From positions 1-30,865 of the forward strand of contig CAMPYJ010000030.1 of the NCBI GenBank assembly GCA_946998205.1: a stretch of DNA of 30,865 bases, written 5' to 3'. Source of the DNA: an uncultured Prevotella sp. Its GTDB lineage: Bacteria > Bacteroidota > Bacteroidia > Bacteroidales > Bacteroidaceae. Both the position numbers and the translations under genes were made by a program. Under the pieces are notes generated by a model. That model saw nothing but the letters and a program-made list of their open reading frames with translations. It was not told where the DNA came from and searched no databases. Positions 8,426 through 15,847 of the stretch are shown piece by piece. Numbering within the stretch: the first letter of the stretch is position 1; the number at the start of each line of letters is the position of its first letter.

Positions 8426-9739
8426 ATGAAAAAAATATATAGTTTCGTGCTACTTGCGGCCTTTGCACTGGCTTTTAGCGCATGTAGCGACGATGATAAT
8501 CAAGTGGGCAGCGAGTATTCCCGCGCGTCTACTGTCAAGGTACTCAGTTCTAACCTTGTGTTCTCGGCGGCTGCCGGTACCGGTACGCTGGTGTTTGAAG
8601 CGCCTTCAGCGGCAACGGTGTCTGTTGATGCTCAATGGGCTTCGGCTGTCGTCAACGGCAACAAGGTTGACGTGAGCGTTAAGAAAAACACCAAGTTGGA
8701 AGGACGTTCGGCGCTCTTGACCGTGAAGTGTGGCAACGATTCCGCACAGGTTACCGTTCAACAACGCGGAATCGCGTTCAAATATTGTGGTGAGAGCACC
8801 CGCATCGTTCACAACGACGCCGCCGGAACCATCACCGTACCGGTGAAAAACGAAGGGTCTGTTCTCTCCATCAAGGGGCTTGATTGGGCTGAGGCAAGCA
8901 TCAACGACGAGGCCATCACCATCAAGCTGTCTGAAAACAAGTCGGGACGCATCCGGTCTGGCTTCATCAAGTACACCTATGGTTCTCATACCGACTCCGT
9001 CAATGTGTGTCAGGGTGAGAAGAAGGACATCGTCAACAAGCAATACCTTCTTTCTGGTTTCGATCTCAATCAGGTTAATGCAAGTACGAAAGACTTGGAA
9101 GAGGTGCGTATGACGCTTGAGGTGGTGTTGAAAGAAGTGGACGGCCGGTTGGTTATCGATTTCCCTAAAGCCAACTGGACGTTACCGATTACGTTTGACG
9201 AAGCCTCGTTGAGTTACTTCATCAACGCAGGTGAACCCTTGGGTGTGTTACAAGGTAAATACCATATGGTGTCTGGTGTCATGGATAGATTATATCAGAG
9301 TTCGTTTGAAGAAAACCATGTGATGTACCTTTTCGCATCACCAGAATCCAAGTTTAGTATTTCAGGCGCCTTTAGTTACAATGAGAAATTTAATGGTGCG
9401 GTGTCTTTCTTGGGTGACAACAATTTTAATGATGACTTTATCAAACAGTTGACCAAGGATCCGTCGGCCGAGTTTGATGCAAACACATTGTGCTTCCTTG
9501 CTTTCTCTTCTGCTGAGGTATCTCAGGATAGCTATGTGGGTCCGGCAGCTCTTCTCTTTAATCCGTTATTGCTTGAGTACACTCCAAAGCCGGCCAAGGG
9601 TGCCGTTCTCAAATTCGGCATGTCTGCTACTCCAGACGAAAGGTACAAGCAGGCCGTTCTTGAGCATGTGAAACAGCAGCTTCGCACTCATCCGTTTTCC
9701 CGTAAATTTCCGTCGGGCATAGGTAAGCTTTTGAGGTAG
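8426..9739 (+). CDS. Lipoprotein with two BACON-like domains
   Basis: This 437-residue surface lipoprotein has its lipidation cysteine at residue 20 (FSAC), followed by SDDDN, an acidic stretch of the kind linked to surface export of Bacteroidota lipoproteins. Two consecutive BACON-like beta-sandwiches follow: about 36-114 (ending QVTVQQRG) and about 120-200 (ending DSVNVCQGE). Each carries the tryptophan-containing strand (DAQWASAVV, GLDWAEASI) usual for the fold. The C-terminal region (about 203-437) resembles the C terminus of the preceding protein in layout, for example FSYNEKFNGAVSFLG here against FQHNEKLGTFAVFGG there. BACON domains are thought to bind or space surface ligands. It is the last gene of the unit, 10 bp after its neighbour, and a strong terminator follows. 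Confidence 0.8.
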   Translation: MKKIYSFVLLAAFALAFSACSDDDNQVGSEYSRASTVKVLSSNLVFSAAAGTGTLVFEAPSAATVSVDAQWASAVVNGNKVDVSVKKNTKLEGRSALLTVKCGNDSAQVTVQQRGIAFKYCGESTRIVHNDAAGTITVPVKNEGSVLSIKGLDWAEASINDEAITIKLSENKSGRIRSGFIKYTYGSHTDSVNVCQGEKKDIVNKQYLLSGFDLNQVNASTKDLEEVRMTLEVVLKEVDGRLVIDFPKANWTLPITFDEASLSYFINAGEPLGVLQGKYHMVSGVMDRLYQSSFEENHVMYLFASPESKFSISGAFSYNEKFNGAVSFLGDNNFNDDFIKQLTKDPSAEFDANTLCFLAFSSAEVSQDSYVGPAALLFNPLLLEYTPKPAKGAVLKFGMSATPDERYKQAVLEHVKQQLRTHPFSRKFPSGIGKLLR

Positions 9740-9763
9740 TCGCTGAGTAAATTGTTTATATAA

Positions 9764-9797
9764 AGCCTGGTTTGAATTTGTTCAAGCCAGGTTTTTT
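9764..9797 (+). terminator. Intrinsic terminator of the susCD-like operon
   Basis: CCTGGTTTGAA (9766-9776) pairs with TTCAAGCCAGG (9781-9791) over 11 bp with a single G-T wobble and a TTTG loop. Six T residues follow at 9792-9797. It lies 25 bp after the stop of the last lipoprotein gene. Confidence 0.92.
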
Positions 9798-10648
9798 CTT
9801 GGATAGCATCCGCAAATGCCCTTGAATCCTTCGCACGCGTGGCATCCGGTGTTCCCGTTGTCATGCCTGCTTCCTGCTCCAAGGGGCATTATGCGCAGCG
9901 TGTGGAGTTGAGCCTGAGATTCGCGCGATTGTTGACTTATTTCAAAATTTACAAGTTGTGAAATAGAAAAATACAAGGTGCTTGTCAGCTTGTCATGACG
10001 CGTTGATAAGCACGAAGCGGGTGATAAATGCGCTCATTGCATGCGTTTTAGCTTTCTGTTTGCATAATTTGTCCCCAATATTAACATGCAATAGCCGTGT
10101 AAAAGCATTGAGGTTGAGGGTCAATCAGCATGCTTTTGATGAAGAAACGCAATGCTGTTGAAGATTGAAGCCTGACGGTAATCAGTAACATCTTATATGA
10201 TAGCGAGATACGAAAACGCTCAAAATATGCGTTTTTCCGGTCAGTCCCTCCTTTGGTTGCAAATATGCGAGTATTCAGAAGGCTTGTCAAGATATTTCGT
10301 TGTTTGTCAGTCGCTGCGCGTTTATCACGACGTTTCCAGTGGTCATGTCTTCCATCCCCTTTTTTTGTCCCGCTCACGATTGTCACCGCGTGGCAGGGCC
10401 GTTTACTTTTGCCCGTTACCTCTTCCCACCGAATGTTGCGACGTGCCTTCCTGTGCCGTTAGTGTTGCCGTTTCGAGTCGTTCCGTTAGCGAGGGTGCGG
10501 ACGCTGCGGTTTCAGCCTGCGCCACCCTTTATCCTTCTAAAAGCGAGAGGGGGCAGCGAGTAAGGAGGAATAAACTGTTGAAAAATGTTAAGTCAGGAGT
10601 AGATATTATAATTATGGTTATAATTCACGCTGTTTCAGCAGTTGGTTG

Positions 10649-10678
10649 CTTGTTTTCAGCAATTTATCGCTAACTTTG
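10649..10678 (+). promoter_or_regulatory. Probable ahpC promoter
   Basis: TAACTTTG at 10671-10678 matches the Bacteroidota -7 element. A CTTG at 10649-10652 lies 18 nt upstream, slightly short of the usual 19-21. The leader would be about 60 nt. OxyR control of ahpCF and dps is established in Bacteroides fragilis, but I could not identify an OxyR site with confidence here. Confidence 0.55.
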
Positions 10679-10744
10679 TAATTATTACAAGCGACGGGTC
10701 ATGCATTCGTTGCGATACATAACAATTTAATAAACACGATACAG

Positions 10745-11311
10745 ATGGAATCAATAATCAATGCACAAGTACCTGAGTTTAAGGTTCAGGCATTTCAACA
10801 AGGAGAGTTCAAGACGGTTTCTAACGAAGACATCAAGGGCAAATGGGCCATCTTCTTCTTCTACCCGGCCGACTTCACTTTTGTTTGTCCTACAGAATTG
10901 GTAGACTTGGCAGGCAAGTACGAAGAATTAAAGAAGATGGGCGTGGAGGTGTTCTCCGTAAGTTGTGACACCCACTTTGTACACAAAGCATGGCACGACA
11001 CATCTGACAGCATTAAGAAGATTAACTACACCATGCTTGCTGACCCATTGGCCGTGTTGGCAAAAGGCTTTGGCGTTTACAAAGAGGATGAAGGTGTAGC
11101 TTATCGCGGTACTTTCCTGGTAGATCCAGAGGGCAAGATAAAGGTTGCAGAGATTCAAGACAACAGCATTGGCCGCAACGCCGACGAGTTGGTACGCAAG
11201 GTATCAGCAGCACAGTTTGTGGAATCTCACCCCGGTGAAGTGTGTCCGGCTAAGTGGAAGCAGGGCGAAGAGACGCTGAAACCAAGCATCGACCTGGTAG
11301 GAAAACTGTAA
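10745..11311 (+). CDS. ahpC: Alkyl hydroperoxide reductase, peroxiredoxin subunit AhpC
   Basis: This cytoplasmic 2-Cys peroxiredoxin reduces hydrogen peroxide, organic peroxides and peroxynitrite. Its length of 188 residues is typical. The peroxidatic cysteine is C48 in FYPADFTFVCPTE, and the resolving cysteine is C167 in GEVCPAKWK. The resulting disulfide is reduced by AhpF, encoded 158 bp downstream. Typical AhpC segments are present: VSVSCDTHFVHKAWHD-like sequence (here VFSVSCDTHFVHKAWH), YRGTFLVDPEG and the C-terminal SHPGEVCPA. A hairpin with a T run lies between ahpC and ahpF, so ahpC may be transcribed in excess of ahpF, which matches the usual need for more peroxiredoxin than reductase. 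Confidence 0.97.
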   Translation: MESIINAQVPEFKVQAFQQGEFKTVSNEDIKGKWAIFFFYPADFTFVCPTELVDLAGKYEELKKMGVEVFSVSCDTHFVHKAWHDTSDSIKKINYTMLADPLAVLAKGFGVYKEDEGVAYRGTFLVDPEGKIKVAEIQDNSIGRNADELVRKVSAAQFVESHPGEVCPAKWKQGEETLKPSIDLVGKL

Positions 11312-11336
11312 AAAGATACAAGAACCAAACTTGACC

Positions 11337-11400
11337 GGTAGCTGAAAGAAAATGCCTGCGAACCAAGTATCGTCGTTGTTTTCTCCAGCTACCTTTTTTT
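11337..11400 (+). terminator. Terminator or attenuator between ahpC and ahpF
   Basis: GGTAGCTG (11337-11344) pairs perfectly with CAGCTACC (11386-11393), and an inner stem AGAAAA/TTTTCT (11347-11352/11379-11384) extends it. Seven T residues follow at 11394-11400. The loop is long (26 nt). Its place between two co-functional genes suggests partial termination that lowers ahpF transcription relative to ahpC. I see no clear promoter between it and the ahpF start. Confidence 0.8.
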
Positions 11401-11469
11401 ATTCCTTTTGCATTTCCGCAAGAAACGCAAAGAAAAACAAACTACCCTCACATAATAAGTTATAACATA

Positions 11470-13029
11470 ATGTTAGATACAACCATCCTACAACAGGTTA
11501 AAGATGTCTTCAAAGACTTAACCCATCAATATACCTTTAAAGTAACGGCGCATCCGCAACATGAAAAGGCCGCAGAACTAAAAGAATTCATCAACGACTT
11601 TGTCTCAACATCCCGGCTTTTTAAGGCACAATTTGTGGAGACCGATGACATGACAATCCAGTTCTCCCTGCTGAAAGACGATGAAGAAACGGGCGTTATG
11701 TTTCGTGGCATACCCAACGGTCACGAGTTCACGTCACTTCTTTTGGCTGTCCTAAATGCCGACGGCAAGGGCAAAAACCTGCCCGATGATGCGATTTGCA
11801 AGCGCATCCAGCGTCTCAAGGGAAACATCAAACTGCAAACATACGTCTCGTTAACCTGCACCAACTGTCCCGACGTGGTACAGGCGTTGAACGTCATGGC
11901 GCTGACCAGCACCAGAATCACGCACGAAATGATAGATGGCGCCCTGTTTCAAGACGAGGTAGAACGCCTGAACATTCAAGCTGTGCCAACGGTATATGCC
12001 AACGGAGAGTTATTGCACATTGGACGAGGCAGCTTGGGAGAGCTGCTCACCAAATTAGAAGACGTGATTGGTAGCGAAGAGGATGGGAACCAAGAGCCGG
12101 TGGAACGCCGTTACGATGTCGTAGTTGTGGGAGGTGGTCCTGCTGGAGCGTCGGCAGCTATTTATTCCGCACGCAAGGGTTTGCGGGTGGCTGTCGTGGC
12201 AAGCCGCATCGGTGGACAGGTGAAAGATACGGTTGGCATAGAAAACTTCATATCCGTTCCCAAGACAACAGGAGCGAAGATGGCCGACAATCTCCTCGCA
12301 CATCTCAAGGAATACCCCATAGACGTGTTTGACAACAGAAGGGTTGACAAGGTGTTGTTCGATGAAAAACTAAAACAGGTACATGTAAAAGGCGGTGAAA
12401 TATTCATCTCACCTGCGGTCATCATTGCCACAGGCGCAAGTTGGAGAAAGCTCAACGTACAAGACGAGGCTAAATATATGGGGCATGGCGTACACTTCTG
12501 TCCCCACTGCGACGGTCCTTTCTATAAGAACAAGCATGTGGCAGTGGTCGGAGGAGGTAACTCTGGCGTAGAAGCGGCTATCGATTTAGCAGGCATCTGC
12601 AAACAGGTAACCTTGCTTGAATTTGGCGAGACCTTGCGAGCTGACACCGTTTTACAAGAAAAAGCGAAGAGCTTGGATAACGTGGAAATATTCACCATGG
12701 CACAAACAACGGCTATTGTGGGTGACGGACAGAAAGTAACAGCCATCCGCGTGAAGAACCGCAACAACGATGAAGAACGTGACATAGCGGTAGACGGCAT
12801 CTTTGTACAGATTGGATTGGCTGCCAACGCCGACCCTTTCCGTGAGGCACTTCCGTTAAATCAACGTCACGAGATAGAGGTGGACAACTATTGTAGGACG
12901 TCCGTTCCTGGTGTTTATGCCGCTGGTGACGTGACCAACGTACCTTATAAACAAATCATGATCGCCATGGGCGAAGGTGCCAAAGCTGCTCTTTCGGCCT
13001 TTGACGACAGGATTAGGGGCGTAATATGA
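11470..13029 (+). CDS. ahpF: Alkyl hydroperoxide reductase, flavoprotein subunit AhpF
   Basis: This cytoplasmic FAD enzyme passes electrons from NADH to AhpC. It has 519 residues, the normal size. The N-terminal thioredoxin-like domain holds the redox pair C130-T-N-C133 (SLTCTNCPDV). The FAD-binding motif GGGPAG is at 221-226, and ATGA is at about 320-323. The thioredoxin-reductase active site C344-P-H-C347 (HFCPHCDGP) follows, then the NADH-binding motif GGGNSGVEAA at 361-370 and the C-terminal FAD segment GVYAAGDVTNVPYKQ. All expected cysteines are present, so the protein should be active. The partner ahpC lies upstream and dps downstream. A hairpin (ATCATGC/GCATGAT, 13064-13083) without a T run lies after its stop. 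Confidence 0.97.
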   Translation: MLDTTILQQVKDVFKDLTHQYTFKVTAHPQHEKAAELKEFINDFVSTSRLFKAQFVETDDMTIQFSLLKDDEETGVMFRGIPNGHEFTSLLLAVLNADGKGKNLPDDAICKRIQRLKGNIKLQTYVSLTCTNCPDVVQALNVMALTSTRITHEMIDGALFQDEVERLNIQAVPTVYANGELLHIGRGSLGELLTKLEDVIGSEEDGNQEPVERRYDVVVVGGGPAGASAAIYSARKGLRVAVVASRIGGQVKDTVGIENFISVPKTTGAKMADNLLAHLKEYPIDVFDNRRVDKVLFDEKLKQVHVKGGEIFISPAVIIATGASWRKLNVQDEAKYMGHGVHFCPHCDGPFYKNKHVAVVGGGNSGVEAAIDLAGICKQVTLLEFGETLRADTVLQEKAKSLDNVEIFTMAQTTAIVGDGQKVTAIRVKNRNNDEERDIAVDGIFVQIGLAANADPFREALPLNQRHEIEVDNYCRTSVPGVYAAGDVTNVPYKQIMIAMGEGAKAALSAFDDRIRGVI

Positions 13030-13193
13030 CGGCTTATTCAATATTTCGTTATAGAACTTCAATATCATGCTCTGTTGCATGATTATGGAAAAACTAAAAA
13101 AGAAATCTATTTATTTTTATGTGTTTATTACACAAGGGCTTCAGTAGTAAACACTATTAACTAAATTGTATCACTATAAAAAACAAAAGAAAC

Positions 13194-13667
13194 ATGAAAA
13201 ATTTAATGATTACAGGATTAAACGAGAACAAAGTTAACGGAGTGGTTAAGGGATTAAATCAATTGCTTGCCGATTTGCATGTTTACTATATGAACTTACG
13301 AGGCTTACATTGGAATGTGCAAGGCAAGGGCTTCTTTCAGCTTCATGCAGAATATGAGAAGCAATACAACGATACGGCTGAAAAGATTGACAGCGTTGCA
13401 GAACGTTTGCTGCAATTAGACAGTAAACCAGAAAATCGCTTCAGCGAACTGCTAAAAGCGGCTTCTTTGCAAGAGCAGAACGACAAGGTTACCGATACTG
13501 ATGGCATGCAACTAATTTTAGACACGTTAAAAGCACTGATTGCTCAAGAACGTGCCATTATTGCAGCAGCCGAAGAGGCCAACGATGAAGTGACTATTGC
13601 TTTAATGGACGACTTCTTGGTAGGTCAGGAAAAAGCGGTTTGGATGGTAAATGCTTACTTGGCATAA
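13194..13667 (+). CDS. dps: Dps-family ferroxidase and DNA-protection protein
   Basis: This 157-residue protein should form a dodecameric cage that oxidises and stores iron and shields DNA from peroxide damage. The inter-subunit ferroxidase ligands are recognisable: H39 in GLHWNVQG, H51 and E55 in LHAEYE, and D66 and E70 in KIDSVAE. In Escherichia coli Dps the equivalents of E55 and D66 are aspartates. The N terminus is short with few lysines, so DNA binding through a basic tail is not evident. It lies 164 bp after ahpF on the same strand; I could not find a convincing promoter in that gap. A 5-bp hairpin (13705-13718) follows the stop without a T run. Dps and AhpCF belong to the same peroxide response in Bacteroides. 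Confidence 0.95.
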   Translation: MKNLMITGLNENKVNGVVKGLNQLLADLHVYYMNLRGLHWNVQGKGFFQLHAEYEKQYNDTAEKIDSVAERLLQLDSKPENRFSELLKAASLQEQNDKVTDTDGMQLILDTLKALIAQERAIIAAAEEANDEVTIALMDDFLVGQEKAVWMVNAYLA

Positions 13668-13835
13668 CCGCATCGACAAGCAAAAAAATATGAAAAGAGG
13701 AGACGGTAAACCGTTACCATAAATATATAGTAACAGATATAATTTATGTTTGTCATCTTTTGATTTCTTTTTATGATAGAACAAGTCGGAAATCAATAAG
13801 ACTGACAGATAGATTCAGCCTAAAGGAAAGTACAG

Positions 13836-13938
13836 ATAAAGCCGTCTTGCTTTTCTCGTGCAGTAGGGATGGCGCTCCGTGCGAGTGCCATCACCTTTCA
13901 CAGGGCCGCGCGTGAGTAGCCTTTCCGGATGGCTTTAT
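13836..13938. other. Nested inverted repeats downstream of dps and rsgA
   Basis: ATAAAGCC (13836-13843) and GGCTTTAT (13931-13938) are exact inverted repeats enclosing about 90 bp. Inside, GATGGC-G-CTC (13868-13877) pairs with GAG-T-GCCATC (13883-13892) around a 5-nt loop. GGCCGCGCG occurs at 13904-13912 and again at 13946-13954, the second copy inside the 3' end of rsgA. The element sits between two convergent genes and has no clear T run, so it may be a structured 3' region and not a simple terminator. Confidence 0.4.
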
Positions 13939-13939
13939 G

Positions 13940-14872
13940 CTAATAGGCCGCGCGGTATTTGCCGTCATCCTTATCTTCCAACATATTGAGATAACTCTGA
14001 TAGCGGCTTGCGGAGATGTAATGATTCTCAACAGCTTGTATCACCGCGCAGCCAGGCTCGTGGGTGTGCGTGCAGTTGTTGAATCTGCAATCTTTTGAAA
14101 ATTTGAAGATTTCCTTGAAATAGCTTGTCAGTTCTTCTCGCTCGATGTCAAAGGTTCCGAATCCTTTGATGCCCGGTGTATCAATCAGGTAGCCACCCTC
14201 AGCCAGTTCTATCATCTCGCTGAACGTGGTGGTGTGCATGCCTGTGCCGTGCGCATTGCTGATTTCGGCCGTACGCTGTTCGGCGTGTGGGATGATGGCG
14301 TTGATGAGCGTTGACTTGCCAACGCCGCTGTTCCCACTGACCAGCGTTACCTTTTGTCTCAGAAGTGTTTGCAGCTGCGTGATGCCCATGCCCGTCTCGG
14401 CCGATATTTCCACACACTGATAGCCGATGGTTTCGTACAGTTCTACCATTTGTTGTTGGTAGCGGCGTTCGTCATCGTTGAGCAAGTCGGTCTTGTTGAA
14501 CACCAACACCACGGGTACCCGATAGGCTTCAGCCCCGGCGAGGAATCGGTCGATGAACGTAGTGGATGTTTCCGGTTGCTTGATGGTGATGACGAGTAGG
14601 GCCAGGTCGAGGTTGGCTGCGATGATTTGGCTTTGCTTGGAGAGGTTGGATGCTTTGCGTATGATGTAGTTCTTGCGGTCGTTAATGGCGCTGATTAGTG
14701 CCGTTCCCTCGGCGTTCATGATGATGTCTACATAGTCGCCCACCGCCACGGGACTGGTGCTGCGGATACCTTTCAATCGAAAGTTACCCTTCACCTTGCT
14801 TTCTACGATGCGCCCGTCATCGGTCTTGACGGTGTACCAGCTTCCTGTGTTCTTGATAATGAGGCCGTGCAT
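13940..14872 (-). CDS. rsgA: Ribosome small-subunit assembly GTPase RsgA (YjeQ)
   Basis: This circularly permuted GTPase acts late in 30S subunit maturation. It has 310 residues. An N-terminal OB-fold (about 1-75) is followed by the permuted GTPase motifs in the order G4 NKTD at 126-129, G1 GNSGVGKST at 180-188 and G3 DTPG at 231-234. The C-terminal zinc site uses C262, C267, H269 and C275 (CRFNNCTHTHEPGC). The MHGLIIKNTGSWY start is typical of Bacteroidales. It lies downstream of frr on the same strand, separated by 240 bp of repeats. I see no promoter of its own, so it may depend on read-through from frr. Confidence 0.96.
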   Translation of the reverse strand: MHGLIIKNTGSWYTVKTDDGRIVESKVKGNFRLKGIRSTSPVAVGDYVDIIMNAEGTALISAINDRKNYIIRKASNLSKQSQIIAANLDLALLVITIKQPETSTTFIDRFLAGAEAYRVPVVLVFNKTDLLNDDERRYQQQMVELYETIGYQCVEISAETGMGITQLQTLLRQKVTLVSGNSGVGKSTLINAIIPHAEQRTAEISNAHGTGMHTTTFSEMIELAEGGYLIDTPGIKGFGTFDIEREELTSYFKEIFKFSKDCRFNNCTHTHEPGCAVIQAVENHYISASRYQSYLNMLEDKDDGKYRAAY

Positions 14873-14890
14873 GGATGGATGGAATTTAAA

Positions 14891-14928
14891 GCCTCACCCC
14901 CAGCCCCTCTCCAAAAGAGAGGGGAGTG
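14891..14928. repeat. GC-rich palindromic intergenic repeat, copy 1
   Basis: A C-rich arm (CCTCACCCCCAGCCCCTCTCC) followed by AAAAGAGAGGGGAGT forms a hairpin of CCCCTCTC against GAGAGGGG. It belongs to the same family as the copies at 29549-29597, 30671-30708 and 30820-30856. It lies just upstream of the rsgA start, where it would be transcribed as part of a leader. Confidence 0.7.
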
Positions 14929-15028
14929 GATAGACTTTTATGCGGTTGGATAGTCTTGTGACTTTCATCTTTATTTTTCTTCATAAAAGAGTGGGTAATC
15001 AGAGGGATGAGTGGTTTGTGACGAAATA

Positions 15029-15108
15029 AACTGATCAACTTACAAACTCATAAACTCACAAACTTATAAACTCATCAGCTCATCAACTTACAAACTCATC
15101 AACTCAAC
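15029..15108. repeat. Ten-unit octamer minisatellite
   Basis: Ten consecutive 8-bp units starting AACT or AGCT run without interruption: AACTGATC, AACTTACA, AACTCATA, AACTCACA, AACTTATA, AACTCATC, AGCTCATC, AACTTACA, AACTCATC, AACTCAAC. The array ends 4 bp before the frr stop codon. Unit length is not a multiple of three, and no gene crosses it. Read on the minus strand it is a T/G-rich tract immediately after frr. Confidence 0.9.
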
Positions 15109-15112
15109 TTTC

Positions 15113-15673
15113 CTACACCGTCATGATTTCTTTTGTCTTGTCATCCAGCAGGCTGTCTATCTGCTTGATGAACTTGTCGTGAATCTTCTGCAAGTCGTTC
15201 TCGGCGTCCTTTTCCGCATCTTCAGGCAGTCCGTCTTTGATGGCTTTCTTGAGTTTGTCTTTGATTTCAGAGCGCACGTTGCGCACTTCTATCTTTGATT
15301 TCTCGCCAATCTTGTTGCACTGTTTCACCAAATCCCGACGACGCTCCTCGGTAGGCTGTGGGATTCCCAGGCGGATAATCTCTCCGTTGTTCTCTGGTGT
15401 GATGCCCACGTCAGAATCCATGATGGCCTTTTCGATGTCCCGAATGGCCTTCCTGTCCCACGGCTTGATGGCGATGGTGCGCGCGTCGGGTACCGAAACG
15501 TTGGCCACTTGGTTGAGCGGAACCATGGAACCGTACGAGTTGACCATCACTCCTTCCAAGATAGCTACGTTCGCGCGGCCCGCACGAATGCGGTTCAGCT
15601 GTTCTTCTAAAAACATGGTAGCCATCTGCATGCGCTCTTCAGCGCTTTTTAATGTAGATTTTACGTCAATCAT
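15113..15673 (-). CDS. frr: Ribosome recycling factor
   Basis: This protein works with EF-G to split post-termination ribosomes. I chose the internal ATG at 15673 (MIDVKSTLKSAEERM), giving 186 residues, the family's standard length. An in-frame ATG at 15706 would add 11 residues, but it overlaps the -7 promoter element, so it would not be in the transcript. The characteristic segment LNRIRAGRANVAILEGVMV is near residue 25-43, and the C-terminal helix bundle (VRNVRSEIKDKLKKA through DDKTKEIMTV) is intact. It is the first gene of a probable frr-rsgA unit. Confidence 0.97.
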   Translation of the reverse strand: MIDVKSTLKSAEERMQMATMFLEEQLNRIRAGRANVAILEGVMVNSYGSMVPLNQVANVSVPDARTIAIKPWDRKAIRDIEKAIMDSDVGITPENNGEIIRLGIPQPTEERRRDLVKQCNKIGEKSKIEVRNVRSEIKDKLKKAIKDGLPEDAEKDAENDLQKIHDKFIKQIDSLLDDKTKEIMTV

Positions 15674-15703
15674 ATCTTTTCTTGCATTAGTGTTAGTGTT
15701 GTA

Positions 15704-15735
15704 CAAAAATACGGAATTGCAGGGAAATACGCAAC
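15704..15735 (-). promoter_or_regulatory. frr promoter
   Basis: On the minus strand GTTG (15735-15732) is followed after exactly 20 nt by TATTTTTG (15711-15704), a good match to the Bacteroidota consensus. It sets the transcription start downstream of the upstream ATG and supports the shorter RRF protein. Confidence 0.75.
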
Positions 15736-15847
15736 TGTTTGCCGGAATTTGTTGACGGTCATGGGTCGGGGCAGGTGTGGCGTTGTCGGCTTCCTTCAGT
15801 CAGGGGGGCTTCCCTTCGTGGCTGGTTGAAGGCTTTTTGGCTCATCG

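Larger units (their letters stand above)
9740..10744. other. Gene-poor kilobase between the susCD-like operon and ahpC
   Basis: After the terminator, I find no frame that looks like a protein. The longest frames (10197-10673 plus, 10081-10386 minus) read as cysteine- and serine-rich strings without domains, and they overlap each other. A 7-bp hairpin AAAACGC/GCGTTTT (10213-10219/10229-10235) with a short T run lies near the middle. The probable ahpC promoter is at the right end. The segment could be decayed coding sequence. Confidence 0.6.

Noticed and set aside
10197..10673. 158-residue open frame before ahpC
   Set aside because: Composition is rich in C, S and R with no domain, overlaps other frames on both strands and runs up to the ahpC promoter.
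13705..13718. Hairpin GGTAA/TTACC after dps as a terminator
   Set aside because: The stem is only 5 bp and has no T run.
15674..15706. N-terminal extension of ribosome recycling factor
   Set aside because: The upstream ATG overlaps the -7 promoter element, and the extended protein would exceed the very constant family length.
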